A stretch of DNA of 64,000 nucleotides from Streptomyces sp. NL15-2K (GTDB lineage: Bacteria; Actinomycetota; Actinomycetes; Streptomycetales; Streptomycetaceae): positions 8,289,501 to 8,353,500 of the forward strand of contig NZ_CP130630.1 of NCBI RefSeq assembly GCF_030551255.1. Direction: 5' to 3'. Shown here one piece after another: positions 42,607 through 51,041 of this stretch; the stretch's first letter is position 1, and the number at the start of each line of letters is the position of its first letter. The notes under the pieces are model-generated. The model was given only the letters and a program-made list of their open reading frames with translations, made no database searches and was not told where the DNA came from. A program made the position numbers and the translations under genes.

Positions 42607-44083
42607 CGCACCCGTCCGCGTACGTTTCTGCCCGTCGCCCACCGGTAACCCCCACGTGGGCCTGGTCCGCACGGCCCTGTTCAACTGGGCGTTCGCCCGG
42701 CACCACCAGGGCAGCGGTGCTCAATTCGTATTCCGTATCGAGGACACCGACGCGGCCCGCGACTCCGAGGAGTCCTACGAGCAGCTCCTCGACTCGATGC
42801 GCTGGCTCGGCTTCGACTGGGACGAGGGCCCCGAGGTCGGCGGCCCCCACGCGCCCTACCGCCAGTCGCAGCGCATGGACCTGTACAAGGACGTCGCGCA
42901 GAAGCTGATCGAGGGCGGTCACGCCTATTACTGCTACTGCTCCCAGGAGGAGCTGGACACCCGCCGCGAGGCCGCCCGCGCCGCAGGCCGGCCGTCCGGC
43001 TACGACGGCCACTGCCGTGACCTGACCGCACAGCAGGTCGCGGAGTACCAGGCCCAGGACCGCACCCCGATCGTCCGCTTCCGCATGCCCGACGAGACGA
43101 TCACCTTCACGGACCTGGTCCGCGGCGAGCTGACGTTCACGCCGGAGAACGTCCCGGACTACGGCATCGTCCGCGCGAACGGCGCGCCCCTCTACACGCT
43201 CGTCAACCCGGTCGACGACGCCCTGATGGAGATCACCCACGTCCTGCGCGGCGAGGACCTGCTGTCCTCGACGCCCCGTCAGATCGCCCTGTACAAGGCG
43301 CTGATGGAGCTGGGCGTCGCAAAGCAGATCCCGTCCTTCGGCCACCTGCCGTACGTGATGGGCGAGGGCAACAAGAAGCTCTCCAAGCGGGACCCGCAGT
43401 CGTCGCTGAACCTCTACCGCGAGCGCGGCTTCCTGCCCGAGGGCCTCCTCAACTACCTTTCCCTCCTCGGCTGGTCGCTCTCCGCCGACCAGGACATCTT
43501 CACGATGGACGAGATGATCGCGGCCTTCGACATCGCGGACGTGAACCCCAACCCGGCCCGCTTCGACCTGAAGAAGTGCGAGGCGATCAACGGCGACCAC
43601 ATCCGCCTGCTGGACGTGAAGGACTTCACGGAGCGCTGCCGCCCGTGGCTCCAGGCCCCGTTCGCGCCGTGGGCCCCGGAGGCCTTCGACGAGGTGAAGT
43701 GGCAGGCGATCGCCCCGCACGCGCAGACCCGTCTCAAGGTCCTCTCCGAGATCACGGACAACGTCGACTTCCTGTTCCTCCCGGAGCCGGTCTTCGACGA
43801 GCCGTCCTGGACGAAGGCCATGAAGGAAGGCTCGGACGCCCTCCTGCGCACCGCTCGTGAGAAGCTCGAGTCGGCCGACTGGACGTCCCCGGACTCCCTG
43901 AAGGAGGCCGTCCTGGCCGCCGGCGAGACCCACGGCCTCAAGCTCGGCAAGGCCCAGGCCCCGGTCCGCGTGGCCGTCACCGGCCGCACGGTCGGCCTGC
44001 CCCTCTTCGAGTCCCTGGAGGTCCTGGGCAAGGAGAAGACGCTGACCCGGATCGACGCGGCGCTGGCGAGGCTCGCGGCGTAA
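42599..44083 (+). CDS. gltX: Glutamyl-tRNA synthetase
   Basis: 494 residues, class I aminoacyl-tRNA synthetase. HIGH motif as [11 protein letters not shown], then [27 protein letters not shown], and the KMSKS motif as [12 protein letters not shown] 42599 with AAGG at 9 nt; the start overlaps the FAH gene. It charges tRNA-Glu in the cytosol. In actinobacteria the same enzyme usually also misacylates tRNA-Gln for GatCAB correction, and three tRNA-Glu plus two tRNA-Gln genes lie just downstream. It ends in a strong hairpin. Confidence 0.97.
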   Translation: MASAPVRVRFCPSPTGNPHVGLVRTALFNWAFARHHQGSGAQFVFRIEDTDAARDSEESYEQLLDSMRWLGFDWDEGPEVGGPHAPYRQSQRMDLYKDVAQKLIEGGHAYYCYCSQEELDTRREAARAAGRPSGYDGHCRDLTAQQVAEYQAQDRTPIVRFRMPDETITFTDLVRGELTFTPENVPDYGIVRANGAPLYTLVNPVDDALMEITHVLRGEDLLSSTPRQIALYKALMELGVAKQIPSFGHLPYVMGEGNKKLSKRDPQSSLNLYRERGFLPEGLLNYLSLLGWSLSADQDIFTMDEMIAAFDIADVNPNPARFDLKKCEAINGDHIRLLDVKDFTERCRPWLQAPFAPWAPEAFDEVKWQAIAPHAQTRLKVLSEITDNVDFLFLPEPVFDEPSWTKAMKEGSDALLRTAREKLESADWTSPDSLKEAVLAAGETHGLKLGKAQAPVRVAVTGRTVGLPLFESLEVLGKEKTLTRIDAALARLAA

Positions 44084-44094
44084 CCCGGGCACGC

Positions 44095-44134
44095 GTGAGG
44101 GGCGGCACCCGGGTCACCGGGGGCCGCCCCTCAC
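44095..44134. terminator. Terminator between gltX and a convergent gene
   Basis: A perfect 12-bp stem GTGAGGGGCGGC / GCCGCCCCTCAC (44095-44106 with 44123-44134), 11 bp after the gltX stop and 8 bp before the stop of the convergent gene. Confidence 0.8.
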
Positions 44135-44142
44135 GACATTCG

Positions 44143-44427
44143 TCATACGGCGTCGTTCTCGTCGATCAGGTAGGCGCTCTCGTCGAAGATCTCCACAACG
44201 ACGACGACCATGATCGCGCCGGCCACCATGTACTCCAGCACCACACCGGGGGCCACGTACGCCTTGCGCAGATTCTCGTCAGGACCCAGCTGAGCGGTCG
44301 AGTGCTTGCGGAAGGGGTCACGGGCCAGTATCCGCACAGCCCTGTCCAACTGGGCCTGACGTTCTCCGGGCAGAGCGTCGTACGCCGCGCGGGCCTCGAC
44401 GGTGAACTGGACGCGGTACTCGGTCAT
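44143..44427 (-). CDS. RelE/ParE-fold protein without a partner
   Basis: 94 residues. The pattern MTEYRVQFTVEARAAYDALP, then a helix (QAQLDRAVRILARDPF) and strands ending LEYMVAGAIMVVVVVEIFDE fits the RelE/ParE toxin fold. The usual cognate antitoxin gene is absent on both sides, and the basic catalytic residues of RelE are not obvious, so a housekeeping or regulatory role is as likely as toxicity. ATG 44427. It converges with gltX and is divergent from the HAD phosphatase gene across 111 bp. Confidence 0.65.
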   Translation of the reverse strand: MTEYRVQFTVEARAAYDALPGERQAQLDRAVRILARDPFRKHSTAQLGPDENLRKAYVAPGVVLEYMVAGAIMVVVVVEIFDESAYLIDENDAV

Positions 44428-44538
44428 GGCTGTGGCTCGCTCTTTCGCTCGTCGGTCCCACCAAATTACGGCATGCCGGGCTGCGGGGGCTCCGGAAAGC
44501 GACGGACGAGGTCACCGGCACCGGGTTACCGTCAGATC

Positions 44539-45270
44539 ATGAGCATCCGAGCCGTGATCTGGGACGTCGACGACACCCTCTTCGACTACACGACCGCGGA
44601 CCGCGAGGGCATGCGCAGTCACCTGGCCGCCGAGGGCCTGCTCACCGGAGACGAGACTCCGGAGCAGGCCCTTCTGCGGTGGCGGCAGGTCACCGACGCC
44701 CAGTGGGCGCGCTTCGCGGCGGGTGAGGTGAGCTTCGAGGGGCAGCGGAGGGACCGCGTACGGGTCTTCCTGGGCGAGCAGCTGAGCGACACGGACGCCG
44801 ACGCGTGGTTCGCGCGGTACATCACGCACTACGAGTCCGTGTGGGCCCTCTTCCCGGACGTCCTGCCGGTCCTGGACGCCCTCGCCGTGAGCCACCGACA
44901 CGCCGTGCTGTCCAACTCGAGTATTCACGTTCAGGACCGCAAGCTGCGCGTGCTCGGCGTGCACGATCGCTTCGAGGTCATCCTGTGCGCAGCGGAGCTC
45001 GGCATGTCCAAACCGGAGGCCGGCGCCTTCCACGCGGCCTGCGACGCGCTGGAGCTCGCGCCGCACCAAGTGGCGTACGTGGGCGACCATCCGGAGATCG
45101 ACGGACGGGGTGCCGCCGACGCCGGACTGCTGTCGGTGTGGATCAACCGGGACGGGGTGTACACCGGCGTCGACGCACCCGCCGGACCGCACCGGATCGC
45201 CTCCCTCACCGAACTACCGGCACTCCTCGGCACGGATAGTCGTTTTGGAGCCCCGTCCACCTTCGGGTAA
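44539..45270 (+). CDS. HAD-superfamily hydrolase
   Basis: 243 residues with the four HAD motifs: nucleophile VIWDVDDTLFDYTTADREGM (DxD), motif II AVLSNSS, motif III Lys near CAAELGMSKPEAGAF, and motif IV YVGDHPEIDGRGAADAGL. The C1-type helical cap (about 18-90) suggests a small-molecule phosphatase such as a phosphoglycolate phosphatase-like or nucleotidase enzyme; the substrate is unknown. ATG 44539. A promoter for the tRNA cluster appears to start within its last codons. Confidence 0.88.
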   Translation: MSIRAVIWDVDDTLFDYTTADREGMRSHLAAEGLLTGDETPEQALLRWRQVTDAQWARFAAGEVSFEGQRRDRVRVFLGEQLSDTDADAWFARYITHYESVWALFPDVLPVLDALAVSHRHAVLSNSSIHVQDRKLRVLGVHDRFEVILCAAELGMSKPEAGAFHAACDALELAPHQVAYVGDHPEIDGRGAADAGLLSVWINRDGVYTGVDAPAGPHRIASLTELPALLGTDSRFGAPSTFG

Positions 45271-45273
45271 TGT
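45245..45273 (+). promoter_or_regulatory. Predicted promoter of the tRNA cluster
   Basis: TTGGAG (45245-45250) and TAATGT (45268-45273) are separated by 17 bp, a good housekeeping-type promoter. It overlaps the end of the HAD gene and lies about 85 bp upstream of the first tRNA. Confidence 0.5.
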
Positions 45274-45360
45274 TCTTCCTGCGCCGCCGCGGATCGGGCC
45301 GAAAGGCCGGACCCGGAGGAGCAAGCTAGAACAAGATCCCCTCAGGGGCTTGCGTTCCAG

Positions 45361-45432
45361 TGGCCTATGGTGTAATTGGCAGCACGACTGATTCTGGTTC
45401 AGTTAGTCTTGGTTCGAGTCCAGGTAGGCCAG
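45361..45432 (+). tRNA. tRNA-Gln(CTG), copy 1
   Basis: 72-nt cloverleaf: acceptor TGGCCTA pairs with TAGGCCA plus discriminator G, anticodon CTG in the loop of CTGATTCTGGTTCAG, T-arm GGTTCGAGTCC. CCA is not encoded. Confidence 0.95.
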
Positions 45433-45454
45433 CTCGCAGAGCTCATCTGCAAAA

Positions 45455-45527
45455 GCCCCCGTTGTGTAGCGGCCTAGCACGCTGCCCTCTCAAGGCAGTA
45501 GCGCCGGTTCGAATCCGGTCGGGGGTA
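45455..45527 (+). tRNA. tRNA-Glu(CTC), copy 1
   Basis: 73-nt cloverleaf: acceptor GCCCCCG pairs with CGGGGGT, discriminator A, anticodon CTC in CTGCCCTCTCAAGGCAG, T-arm CGGTTCGAATCCG. It differs from the next two copies by one anticodon-stem base pair (CTGCC/GGCAG against CCGCC/GGCGG). Confidence 0.95.
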
Positions 45528-45556
45528 CTGATTCCGATCTTCTCGGGATCGCTAGG

Positions 45557-45629
45557 GCCCCCGTTGTGTAGCGGCCTAGCACGCCGCCCTCTCAAGGCGG
45601 TAGCGCCGGTTCGAATCCGGTCGGGGGTA
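45557..45629 (+). tRNA. tRNA-Glu(CTC), copy 2
   Basis: 73 nt, acceptor GCCCCCG/CGGGGGT, anticodon CTC. Identical to copy 3. Confidence 0.95.
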
Positions 45630-45649
45630 CTGACTGGTCTAAACCACAT

Positions 45650-45721
45650 TGGTCTATGGTGTAATTGGCAGCACGACTGATTCTGGTTCAGTTAGTCTTG
45701 GTTCGAGTCCAGGTAGACCAG
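45650..45721 (+). tRNA. tRNA-Gln(CTG), copy 2
   Basis: 72 nt, anticodon CTG. Identical to copy 1 except for one compensated acceptor pair (TGGTCTA/TAGACCA). Confidence 0.95.
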
Positions 45722-45749
45722 CTCGGACCTGCGGAAACGCAGAGTCCAC

Positions 45750-45822
45750 GCCCCCGTTGTGTAGCGGCCTAGCACGCCGCCCTCTCAAGGCGGTAGCGCC
45801 GGTTCGAATCCGGTCGGGGGTA
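45750..45822 (+). tRNA. tRNA-Glu(CTC), copy 3
   Basis: 73 nt, acceptor GCCCCCG/CGGGGGT, anticodon CTC; the last gene of the Gln-Glu-Glu-Gln-Glu cluster. A short GGGCC...-type stem (GATGGGCCTCC / GGGGGCCCATC, about 45831-45860) follows and may terminate transcription. Confidence 0.95.
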
Positions 45823-45930
45823 CGTAGATCGATGGGCCTCCACTTCGGTGGGGGCCCATCGGCGTGTCCAAGTCCTCGACGCCGCACGGGTGTCCAATTC
45901 ATCGCTTGCGCCCTCTCTTGGGGAGTGGCA

Positions 45931-45959
45931 CTATCCAAGGGTGGATAGCGATGCTATCC
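45931..45959. promoter_or_regulatory. Triple half-site operator upstream of the DUF4188 gene
   Basis: CTATCC (45931-45936), GGATAG (45943-45948) and CTATCC (45954-45959) form two overlapping palindromes with 6-nt and 5-nt spacers, ending 23 bp before ATG 45983. The site should block or overlap the promoter. The cognate regulator is not adjacent. Confidence 0.55.
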
Positions 45960-45982
45960 AGCGATGGTGGATGGGGGACATC

Positions 45983-46465
45983 ATGAGCAAACCGATCGAA
46001 GGGCGCATGACCGCCGCGAGCGAGGACGAGATCGTCGTCTTCCTCATCGGGATGCGCTTCAACAGCTTCATGTCGCCGCGGAGTTGGTGGCCGGTCGCCA
46101 GGGCCATGCCCGCCATGCTCGCGGAGCTCTCGCGCGAGAAGGGCGACGGACTGCTGGAGTACCAGTACCTGCTGGGCTTCCCGCGAGTGGTGTACCTCGT
46201 GCAGTACTGGGACTCGAAGGAGAAGCTCCTCGCGTACGCCTCGGCGCCGGACAAGCGGCACCGCCCGGCCTGGGCCGCCTTCAACCGGCGGCTGCGCGCG
46301 GGAAGGGGAAAGGTCGGCTTCTGGCACGAGACGTACGTCGTGCCCGCCGGGTCCTACGAGTCGGTCTACGTGAACATGCCCGAGTTCGGCCTGGGCCGGG
46401 CCACCGGAGTCGTGCCGGTCGCCCGGCGCGGCGACCGGGCGGCCGATCGACTCAAGGTGAAGTGA
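45983..46465 (+). CDS. DUF4188 family protein
   Basis: 160 residues. Family-type stretches: VVFLIGMRFNSFMSPRSWWP, LLGFPRVVYLVQYWDSKEKL, RHRPAWAAFNRRLRAGRGKV and GFWHETYVVPAGSYESVYVN then MPEFGLGRATG. Predicted dimeric alpha/beta-barrel fold related to small monooxygenases, with conserved His in WHETY. The function is unproven; such genes are often repressed by a local PadR/MarR regulator, consistent with the strong palindromic operator upstream. ATG 45983 behind GGGGGA. No regulator gene lies adjacent. It converges with ndgR. Confidence 0.8.
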   Translation: MSKPIEGRMTAASEDEIVVFLIGMRFNSFMSPRSWWPVARAMPAMLAELSREKGDGLLEYQYLLGFPRVVYLVQYWDSKEKLLAYASAPDKRHRPAWAAFNRRLRAGRGKVGFWHETYVVPAGSYESVYVNMPEFGLGRATGVVPVARRGDRAADRLKVK

Positions 46466-46538
46466 GCGGGACGGACGTCGGGGGACAGGGCCTGCCGCGG
46501 CGTTGAGGCGAGCCCTCTTCCCGATCGCCGGCCGCTGG

Positions 46539-47255
46539 TCAGCCGGTGCGGCGCAGGGCCTCGGAGAGGCGGGCGGCGGCGTCGATGACCGCCTGGGCGT
46601 GCATACGGCCCGGGTGGCGCGTCAGGCGCTCGATGGGGCCGGAGACCGAGACAGCGGCCACCACCCGGTTGGAGGGGCCGCGTACGGGCGCGGAGACGGA
46701 GGCGACGCCCGGCTCGCGCTCGCCGATGGACTGGGCCCAGCCCCGACGCCGTACGCCGGAGAGCGCCGTGGCCGTGAAGCGGGCGCCCTGGAGGCCGCGG
46801 TGCAGGCGCTCCGGCTCCTCCCAGGCCATCAGGATCTGGGCCGAGGAGCCGGCCTTCATCGTGAGCGTCGAGCCGACCGGAACCGTGTCCCGCAGGCCGG
46901 ACAGGCGCTCCGCCGCGGCGACGCAGATACGCATGTCGCCCTGGCGGCGGTAGAGCTGCGCGCTCTCGCCCGTGATGTCACGGAGGTGGGTGAGCACCGG
47001 GCCTGCGGTGGCGAGGAGGCGGTCCTCACCCGCGGCCGCCGCCAGTTCCGCCAGGCGGGGGCCGAGAATGAAACGGCCCTGCATGTCGCGCGCCACCATG
47101 CGGTGGTGTTCCAGAGCCACGGCCAACCGGTGGGCCGTGGGTCGTGCCAGCCCGGTGGCCGAGACCAGACCCGCGAGGGTGGCCGGACCGGACTCCAGGG
47201 CGCTCAGGACAAGGGCTGCCTTGTCCAGAACGCCGACGCCGCTACTGTTGTCCAT
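46539..47255 (-). CDS. ndgR: IclR-family regulator of leuCD (NdgR)
   Basis: 238 residues. N-terminal winged HTH: VLDKAALVLSALESGPATLA, GLARPTAHRLAVALEHHRMV. The C-terminal IclR effector domain contains LRDITGESAQLYRRQGDMRI, GSTLTMKAGSSAQILMAW, GWAQSIGEREPGVASVSAPV and AVSVSGPIERLTRHPGRM. In S. coelicolor NdgR binds the ndgR-leuC intergenic region, activates leucine genes and influences antibiotic production. It is divergent from leuC by 188 bp, the conserved arrangement. ATG 47255; no strong ribosome site is visible. Confidence 0.95.
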   Translation of the reverse strand: MDNSSGVGVLDKAALVLSALESGPATLAGLVSATGLARPTAHRLAVALEHHRMVARDMQGRFILGPRLAELAAAAGEDRLLATAGPVLTHLRDITGESAQLYRRQGDMRICVAAAERLSGLRDTVPVGSTLTMKAGSSAQILMAWEEPERLHRGLQGARFTATALSGVRRRGWAQSIGEREPGVASVSAPVRGPSNRVVAAVSVSGPIERLTRHPGRMHAQAVIDAAARLSEALRRTG

Positions 47256-47443
47256 GCAACGATACTCGCGTCTCACTCTGTGAAACGCAAGTTCAATTTT
47301 CGGTGGAACACGCCACTCTTGAAGACACAGCGGCCCGCATTTCAAGGGGCCCGGCGGCGGATGCCCGAATACAGGGGCGCGGGCAGCTGTCTCCTCAAGA
47401 TCTCTAGTTGGGCCGGAGCCGTTTTCCGGCCGGAGGGAAAGCG
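47256..47443. promoter_or_regulatory. Divergent ndgR-leuC promoter region
   Basis: 188 bp, AT-richer at 47260-47340 (GTGAAACGCAAGTTCAATTT and following), expected to contain the NdgR operator and both promoters. I could not set the operator boundaries by eye. Confidence 0.6.
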
Positions 47444-48874
47444 ATGGGTAGGACACTCGCGGAGAAGGTCTGGGACGATCACGTCGTCCGGCGCGCCGAG
47501 GGCGAGCCCGACCTCCTCTTCATCGATCTGCACCTGCTGCACGAGGTGACCAGCCCGCAGGCCTTCGACGGCCTTCGCAAGAGCGGTCGCCGGGTGCGTC
47601 GACTCGACCTGACCATCGCCACCGAGGACCACAACACCCCGACCCTCGACATCGACAAGCCGATCGCGGACCCGGTCTCCCGCGTCCAGCTGGAGACGCT
47701 GCGCAAGAACTGCGCCGACTTCGGTGTGCGCCTGCACCCGCTCGGTGACGTCGAGCAGGGCGTCGTACACGTCGTCGGCCCGCAGCTGGGTCTGACGCAG
47801 CCGGGCATGACGGTCGTCTGCGGCGACTCGCACACCTCCACGCACGGTGCCTTCGGCGGCCTGGCCTTCGGCATCGGAACCTCCCAGGTCGAGCACGTGC
47901 TGGCCACGCAGACGCTGCCCATGGCCCGGCCCAAGACCATGGCCATCACCGTCAACGGCGAACTGCCCGACGGCGTCACCGCCAAGGACCTGATCCTGGC
48001 GATCATCGCCAGGATCGGTACGGGCGGCGGCCAGGGCTACGTCCTGGAGTACCGCGGCTCCGCCATCGAGAAGCTCTCGATGGAAGCCCGGATGACCATC
48101 TGCAACATGTCGATCGAGGCCGGCGCCCGCGCGGGCATGATCGCCCCCGACGAGACCACCTTCGCGTACCTCGATGGCCGCCCGCACGCCCCCAAGGGCG
48201 AGGACTGGGACGCGGCCGTCGCCTACTGGAAGACGCTGAGGACGGACGAGGACGCCGAGTTCGACGCCGAGGTCGTCATCGAGGCCGCCGAACTGTCGCC
48301 GTTCGTCACCTGGGGCACCAACCCCGGCCAGGGCGCGCCGCTTTCGGCCCACGTCCCCGATCCTGCTTCGTACGAAGACGCTTCGGAGCGCTTCGCCGCC
48401 GAAAAGGCCCTGGAATACATGGGGTTGGAGGCCGGACAGCCGCTGCGCTCCATCAAGGTGGACACCGTCTTCGTAGGCTCGTGCACCAACGGCCGTATCG
48501 AGGACCTGCGCGCTGCCGCGGAGATCATCAAGGACCGCAAAGTCGCCGACGGCGTACGGATGCTGGTCGTCCCGGGCTCCGCGCGCGTGGGTCTGCAGGC
48601 CGTCTCCGAGGGCCTGGACGTGGTCTTCAAGGAGGCCGGCGCCGAGTGGCGGCACGCGGGCTGTTCGATGTGTCTGGGCATGAACCCCGACCAGCTGGCC
48701 CCCGGTGAGCGCTCCGCGTCCACCTCCAACCGCAACTTCGAGGGCCGGCAGGGCAAGGGCGGTCGTACGCACCTGGTGTCGCCGCAGGTCGCGGCCGCTA
48801 CGGCGGTGCTGGGCCACCTGGCCTCCCCGGCCGACCTGTCCGACGCCGAGACCCGTACGCCCGCTGGAGTCTGA
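47444..48874 (+). CDS. leuC: 3-isopropylmalate dehydratase large subunit
   Basis: 476 residues. Isomerises 2-isopropylmalate to 3-isopropylmalate with LeuD, and also handles citramalate in the CimA route. Aconitase-type features: [33 protein letters not shown] and the 4Fe-4S ligands in [10 protein letters not shown] and [11 protein letters not shown]. The C-terminal [20 protein letters not shown] is diagnostic. ATG 47444 has GGAGGG at 7 nt. Followed after 6 bp by leuD. Confidence 0.97.
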   Translation: MGRTLAEKVWDDHVVRRAEGEPDLLFIDLHLLHEVTSPQAFDGLRKSGRRVRRLDLTIATEDHNTPTLDIDKPIADPVSRVQLETLRKNCADFGVRLHPLGDVEQGVVHVVGPQLGLTQPGMTVVCGDSHTSTHGAFGGLAFGIGTSQVEHVLATQTLPMARPKTMAITVNGELPDGVTAKDLILAIIARIGTGGGQGYVLEYRGSAIEKLSMEARMTICNMSIEAGARAGMIAPDETTFAYLDGRPHAPKGEDWDAAVAYWKTLRTDEDAEFDAEVVIEAAELSPFVTWGTNPGQGAPLSAHVPDPASYEDASERFAAEKALEYMGLEAGQPLRSIKVDTVFVGSCTNGRIEDLRAAAEIIKDRKVADGVRMLVVPGSARVGLQAVSEGLDVVFKEAGAEWRHAGCSMCLGMNPDQLAPGERSASTSNRNFEGRQGKGGRTHLVSPQVAAATAVLGHLASPADLSDAETRTPAGV

Positions 48875-48880
48875 TCAGTC

Positions 48881-49474
48881 ATGGAAGCATTCACCACGCA
48901 CACCGGCCGGGCCGTCCCGCTGCGCCGCAGCAACGTCGACACCGACCAGATCATCCCCGCCCACTGGCTCAAGAAGGTGACCAGGGACGGTTTCGAGGAC
49001 GGGCTGTTCGAGGCCTGGCGCAAGGACCCGTCGTTCGTCCTCAACCAGCCCGAGCGGCAGGGCGCCACCGTGCTGGTCGCCGGCCCCGACTTCGGCACCG
49101 GCTCCTCCCGTGAGCACGCCGTCTGGGCGCTGCAGAACTACGGCTTCAAGGCGGTCATCTCCTCTCGCTTCGCGGACATCTTCCGCGGCAACTCGCTCAA
49201 GAACGGCCTGCTCACGGTGGTTCTGGAGCAGAAGATCGTGGATGCGCTGTGGGAGCTCACCGAGAAGGACGTGCAAGCTGAGGTCACTGTGGACCTTGAG
49301 GCTCGTGAGGTGCGCGCCGAGGGCATCACGGCCGCCTTCGAACTCGACGAGAACGCCCGTTGGCGGCTGCTGAACGGGCTGGACGACATCTCCATCACCC
49401 TCCAGAACGAGGCCGACATCGCCGCCTACGAGGCCAAGCGGCCGTCGTACAAGCCGCGGACGCTTCAGGTCTGA
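48881..49474 (+). CDS. leuD: 3-isopropylmalate dehydratase small subunit
   Basis: 197 residues, the swivel domain partner of LeuC. The start is [20 protein letters not shown], then [12 protein letters not shown], the substrate loop [37 protein letters not shown] and a terminal [18 protein letters not shown] 48881 is 6 bp after leuC and probably coupled to it. The operon ends at the hairpin 49523-49555. Confidence 0.97.
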   Translation: MEAFTTHTGRAVPLRRSNVDTDQIIPAHWLKKVTRDGFEDGLFEAWRKDPSFVLNQPERQGATVLVAGPDFGTGSSREHAVWALQNYGFKAVISSRFADIFRGNSLKNGLLTVVLEQKIVDALWELTEKDVQAEVTVDLEAREVRAEGITAAFELDENARWRLLNGLDDISITLQNEADIAAYEAKRPSYKPRTLQV

Positions 49475-49522
49475 CGCTTCAGGGCCGGAACACGTCGAGT
49501 TTCGGCCACCGGAAGATCCCTT

Positions 49523-49555
49523 CAGTACCCCCGATCAGCCCGATCGGGGGTACTG
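49523..49555 (+). terminator. Terminator of leuCD
   Basis: A perfect 14-bp stem (49523-49536 with 49542-49555), 5-nt loop, 48 bp after the leuD stop. Confidence 0.8.
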
Positions 49556-49740
49556 CCGTGTCTGCACCCGAACGGCCCCGCCTGCGTCGACGCGGCTTGT
49601 CAACTTCCCACGTTACGACGGCTGTTGCCGGGGTACGCGAGGTGTGTGACCGCGGCTTCCGCGGACGCCCGAGAGGCCGTTTGAGGCGGCAGTTGCACCC
49701 TGAGCAGGCGACAACTCGCCCCAGATGGCACAATCTGTGC

Positions 49741-49971
49741 ATGGAACACGACGGCCAACTCCAGCTCTATGCGGCAGTCGCGGACCAACTCAAGGAAGCG
49801 CACGCAAGAGTGCGCGCACTGCAAGTCCCGGAGGGCGTACGGATGGCGCTGACCCGGAAGCTGCTGGTCATTACGGCCGCGGCCAAGCACGATCTCGCCG
49901 AAGCGACAAGGCGTCTGGAGAGGTTCAACGCGGACCTCGACGAGGGGCGAATCCCCGACGAGGAACGCTGA
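49741..49971 (+). CDS. Small conserved helical protein upstream of hupS
   Basis: 76 residues: MEHDGQLQLYAAVADQLKEA, then helices HARVRALQVPEGVRMALTRK and LLVITAAAKHDLAEATRRLE. It is entirely alpha-helical in appearance, without membrane segment or known motif; function unknown but, from memory, the gene is syntenic in Streptomyces. A CACAAT box ends 6 nt before ATG 49741 and there is no ribosome site, so the transcript may be leaderless. Confidence 0.7.
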   Translation: MEHDGQLQLYAAVADQLKEAHARVRALQVPEGVRMALTRKLLVITAAAKHDLAEATRRLERFNADLDEGRIPDEER

Positions 49972-50109
49972 GACACATCTGAGACTGCTGAGTCTGTTGC
50001 GGCACGAGGGTGATAAGCCCGTTTCGTGTTTGATTTGCGGTATATATCTGCCTAACGTGCGAAAAAGCTTGAACACTTTCGTTCTGGCGATGTCTCCGAA
50101 GGGGAAGAC

Positions 50110-50745
50110 GTGAACAAGGCGCAGCTCGTAGAAGCGATTGCCGACAAGATGGGCGGCCGCCAGCAGGCTGCCGATGCTGTCGACCACGTACTGGACGCCA
50201 TCGTCCGCGCGGTGGTCGGGGGTGAGCGGGTCTCGGTCACCGGCTTCGGTTCGTTCGAGAAGGTCGACCGTCCGGCTCGGTACGCCCGTAACCCTCAGAC
50301 AGGCGAGCGGGTTCGGGTCAAGAAGACCTCCGTACCGCGTTTCCGCGCGGGCCAGGGCTTCAAGGACCTGGTCAGCGGCTCGAAGAAGCTCCCGCGCGGT
50401 GGCGAAGTCGCCGTCAAGAAGGCGCCGAAGGGCAGCCTGACCGGTGCCGCGGCGCCGACGGTCAAGAAGGCCGCCGCCAAGAAGACCACCAAGGCGGCAG
50501 CAGCGAAGCGGACCACGGCGAAGAAGGCGGCGCCCGCGAAGCGGACCACGGCCGCCGCGAAGAAGGCCACCGCCAAGAAGACGACCGCCAAGAAGACCAC
50601 GGCGGCCGCCAAGAAGACCACCGCGGCGAAGAAGACCACCGCCAAGAAGGCGACGGCCAAGAAGGCCCCGGCGAAGAAGGCCCCGGCCAAGAAGTCGACG
50701 GGCCGCTCGACCACCGCCAAGAAGGCCACCTCCCGCACCAGGTAG
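50110..50745 (+). CDS. hupS: HU-type nucleoid protein with Lys/Ala tail (HupS)
   Basis: 211 residues. Residues 1-93 are a complete HU fold: VNKAQLVEAIADKMGGRQQA, ERVSVTGFGSFEKVDRPARY and ARNPQTGERVRVKKTSVPRF, ending GFKDLVSG. The remaining 118 residues are an H1-like tail of repeated AKKTT, AKKAP and AAKRTT units. The two-domain design is that of S. coelicolor HupS (Hup2), which compacts DNA in spores. GTG 50110 with GAAGGGG upstream. The promoter region at 50015-50080 is unusually AT-rich (GGTATATATCTGCC) for this genome. Confidence 0.95.
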   Translation: MNKAQLVEAIADKMGGRQQAADAVDHVLDAIVRAVVGGERVSVTGFGSFEKVDRPARYARNPQTGERVRVKKTSVPRFRAGQGFKDLVSGSKKLPRGGEVAVKKAPKGSLTGAAAPTVKKAAAKKTTKAAAAKRTTAKKAAPAKRTTAAAKKATAKKTTAKKTTAAAKKTTAAKKTTAKKATAKKAPAKKAPAKKSTGRSTTAKKATSRTR

Positions 50746-50761
50746 GGGCACAGGGGCACTC

Positions 50762-50805
50762 ACGCGCCGGGCCGGACTCCCCAGGGAGCCCGGCCCGCGG
50801 CGCGT
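50762..50805. terminator. Terminator between hupS and convergent small gene
   Basis: A long imperfect hairpin (outer ACGCGCCG/CGGCGCGT, inner GGGCCGGACTCC/GGAGCCCGGCCC) 17 bp after the hupS stop. Confidence 0.65.
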
Positions 50806-50828
50806 CTACGGGGGCTCGGTGCGGGGGT

Positions 50829-51032
50829 TCAGAGCGTCTGCAGCGTCACCAGGGTGATCCGGGGGCTGTCCTTGGCGCCCTCCACCTCGATCCGCACCCG
50901 CTGCCCGGGCCGCAGCAGCCGCAGCCCGCCCGCGTCGAACGCGGCGGCGTCGAAGGGGACGGGAGTGCCGTCGTCGAGCAGCACGCTGCCGCTGCGCGTC
51001 TCGGCGTCGTACGTGTATGCGGTCGCCTGCAT
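50829..51032 (-). CDS. Small OB-fold/cold-shock-like protein
   Basis: 67 residues: MQATAYTYDAETRSGSVLLD, DGTPVPFDAAAFDAGGLRLL, RPGQRVRIEVEG and a strand-rich end. The alternation of strands, the central VPFD segment and the L-RPGQRVRIE motif resemble an S1/cold-shock OB fold lacking the RNP aromatic clusters. Function unknown. It lies 9 bp beyond the cofC stop in the same orientation and is probably cotranscribed with cofC. Confidence 0.65.
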   Translation of the reverse strand: MQATAYTYDAETRSGSVLLDDGTPVPFDAAAFDAGGLRLLRPGQRVRIEVEGAKDSPRITLVTLQTL

Positions 51033-51041
51033 GACAGCAGC

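Noticed and set aside
42593..44092. 499-residue minus-strand frame opposite gltX
   Set aside because: It is exactly complementary to gltX, with no ribosome site or recognisable product.
50446..50730. Regular repeats in hupS as a possible repeat array or CRISPR
   Set aside because: They are codon-level repeats of Lys/Ala/Thr units in the H1-like tail, in frame, with no spacers.
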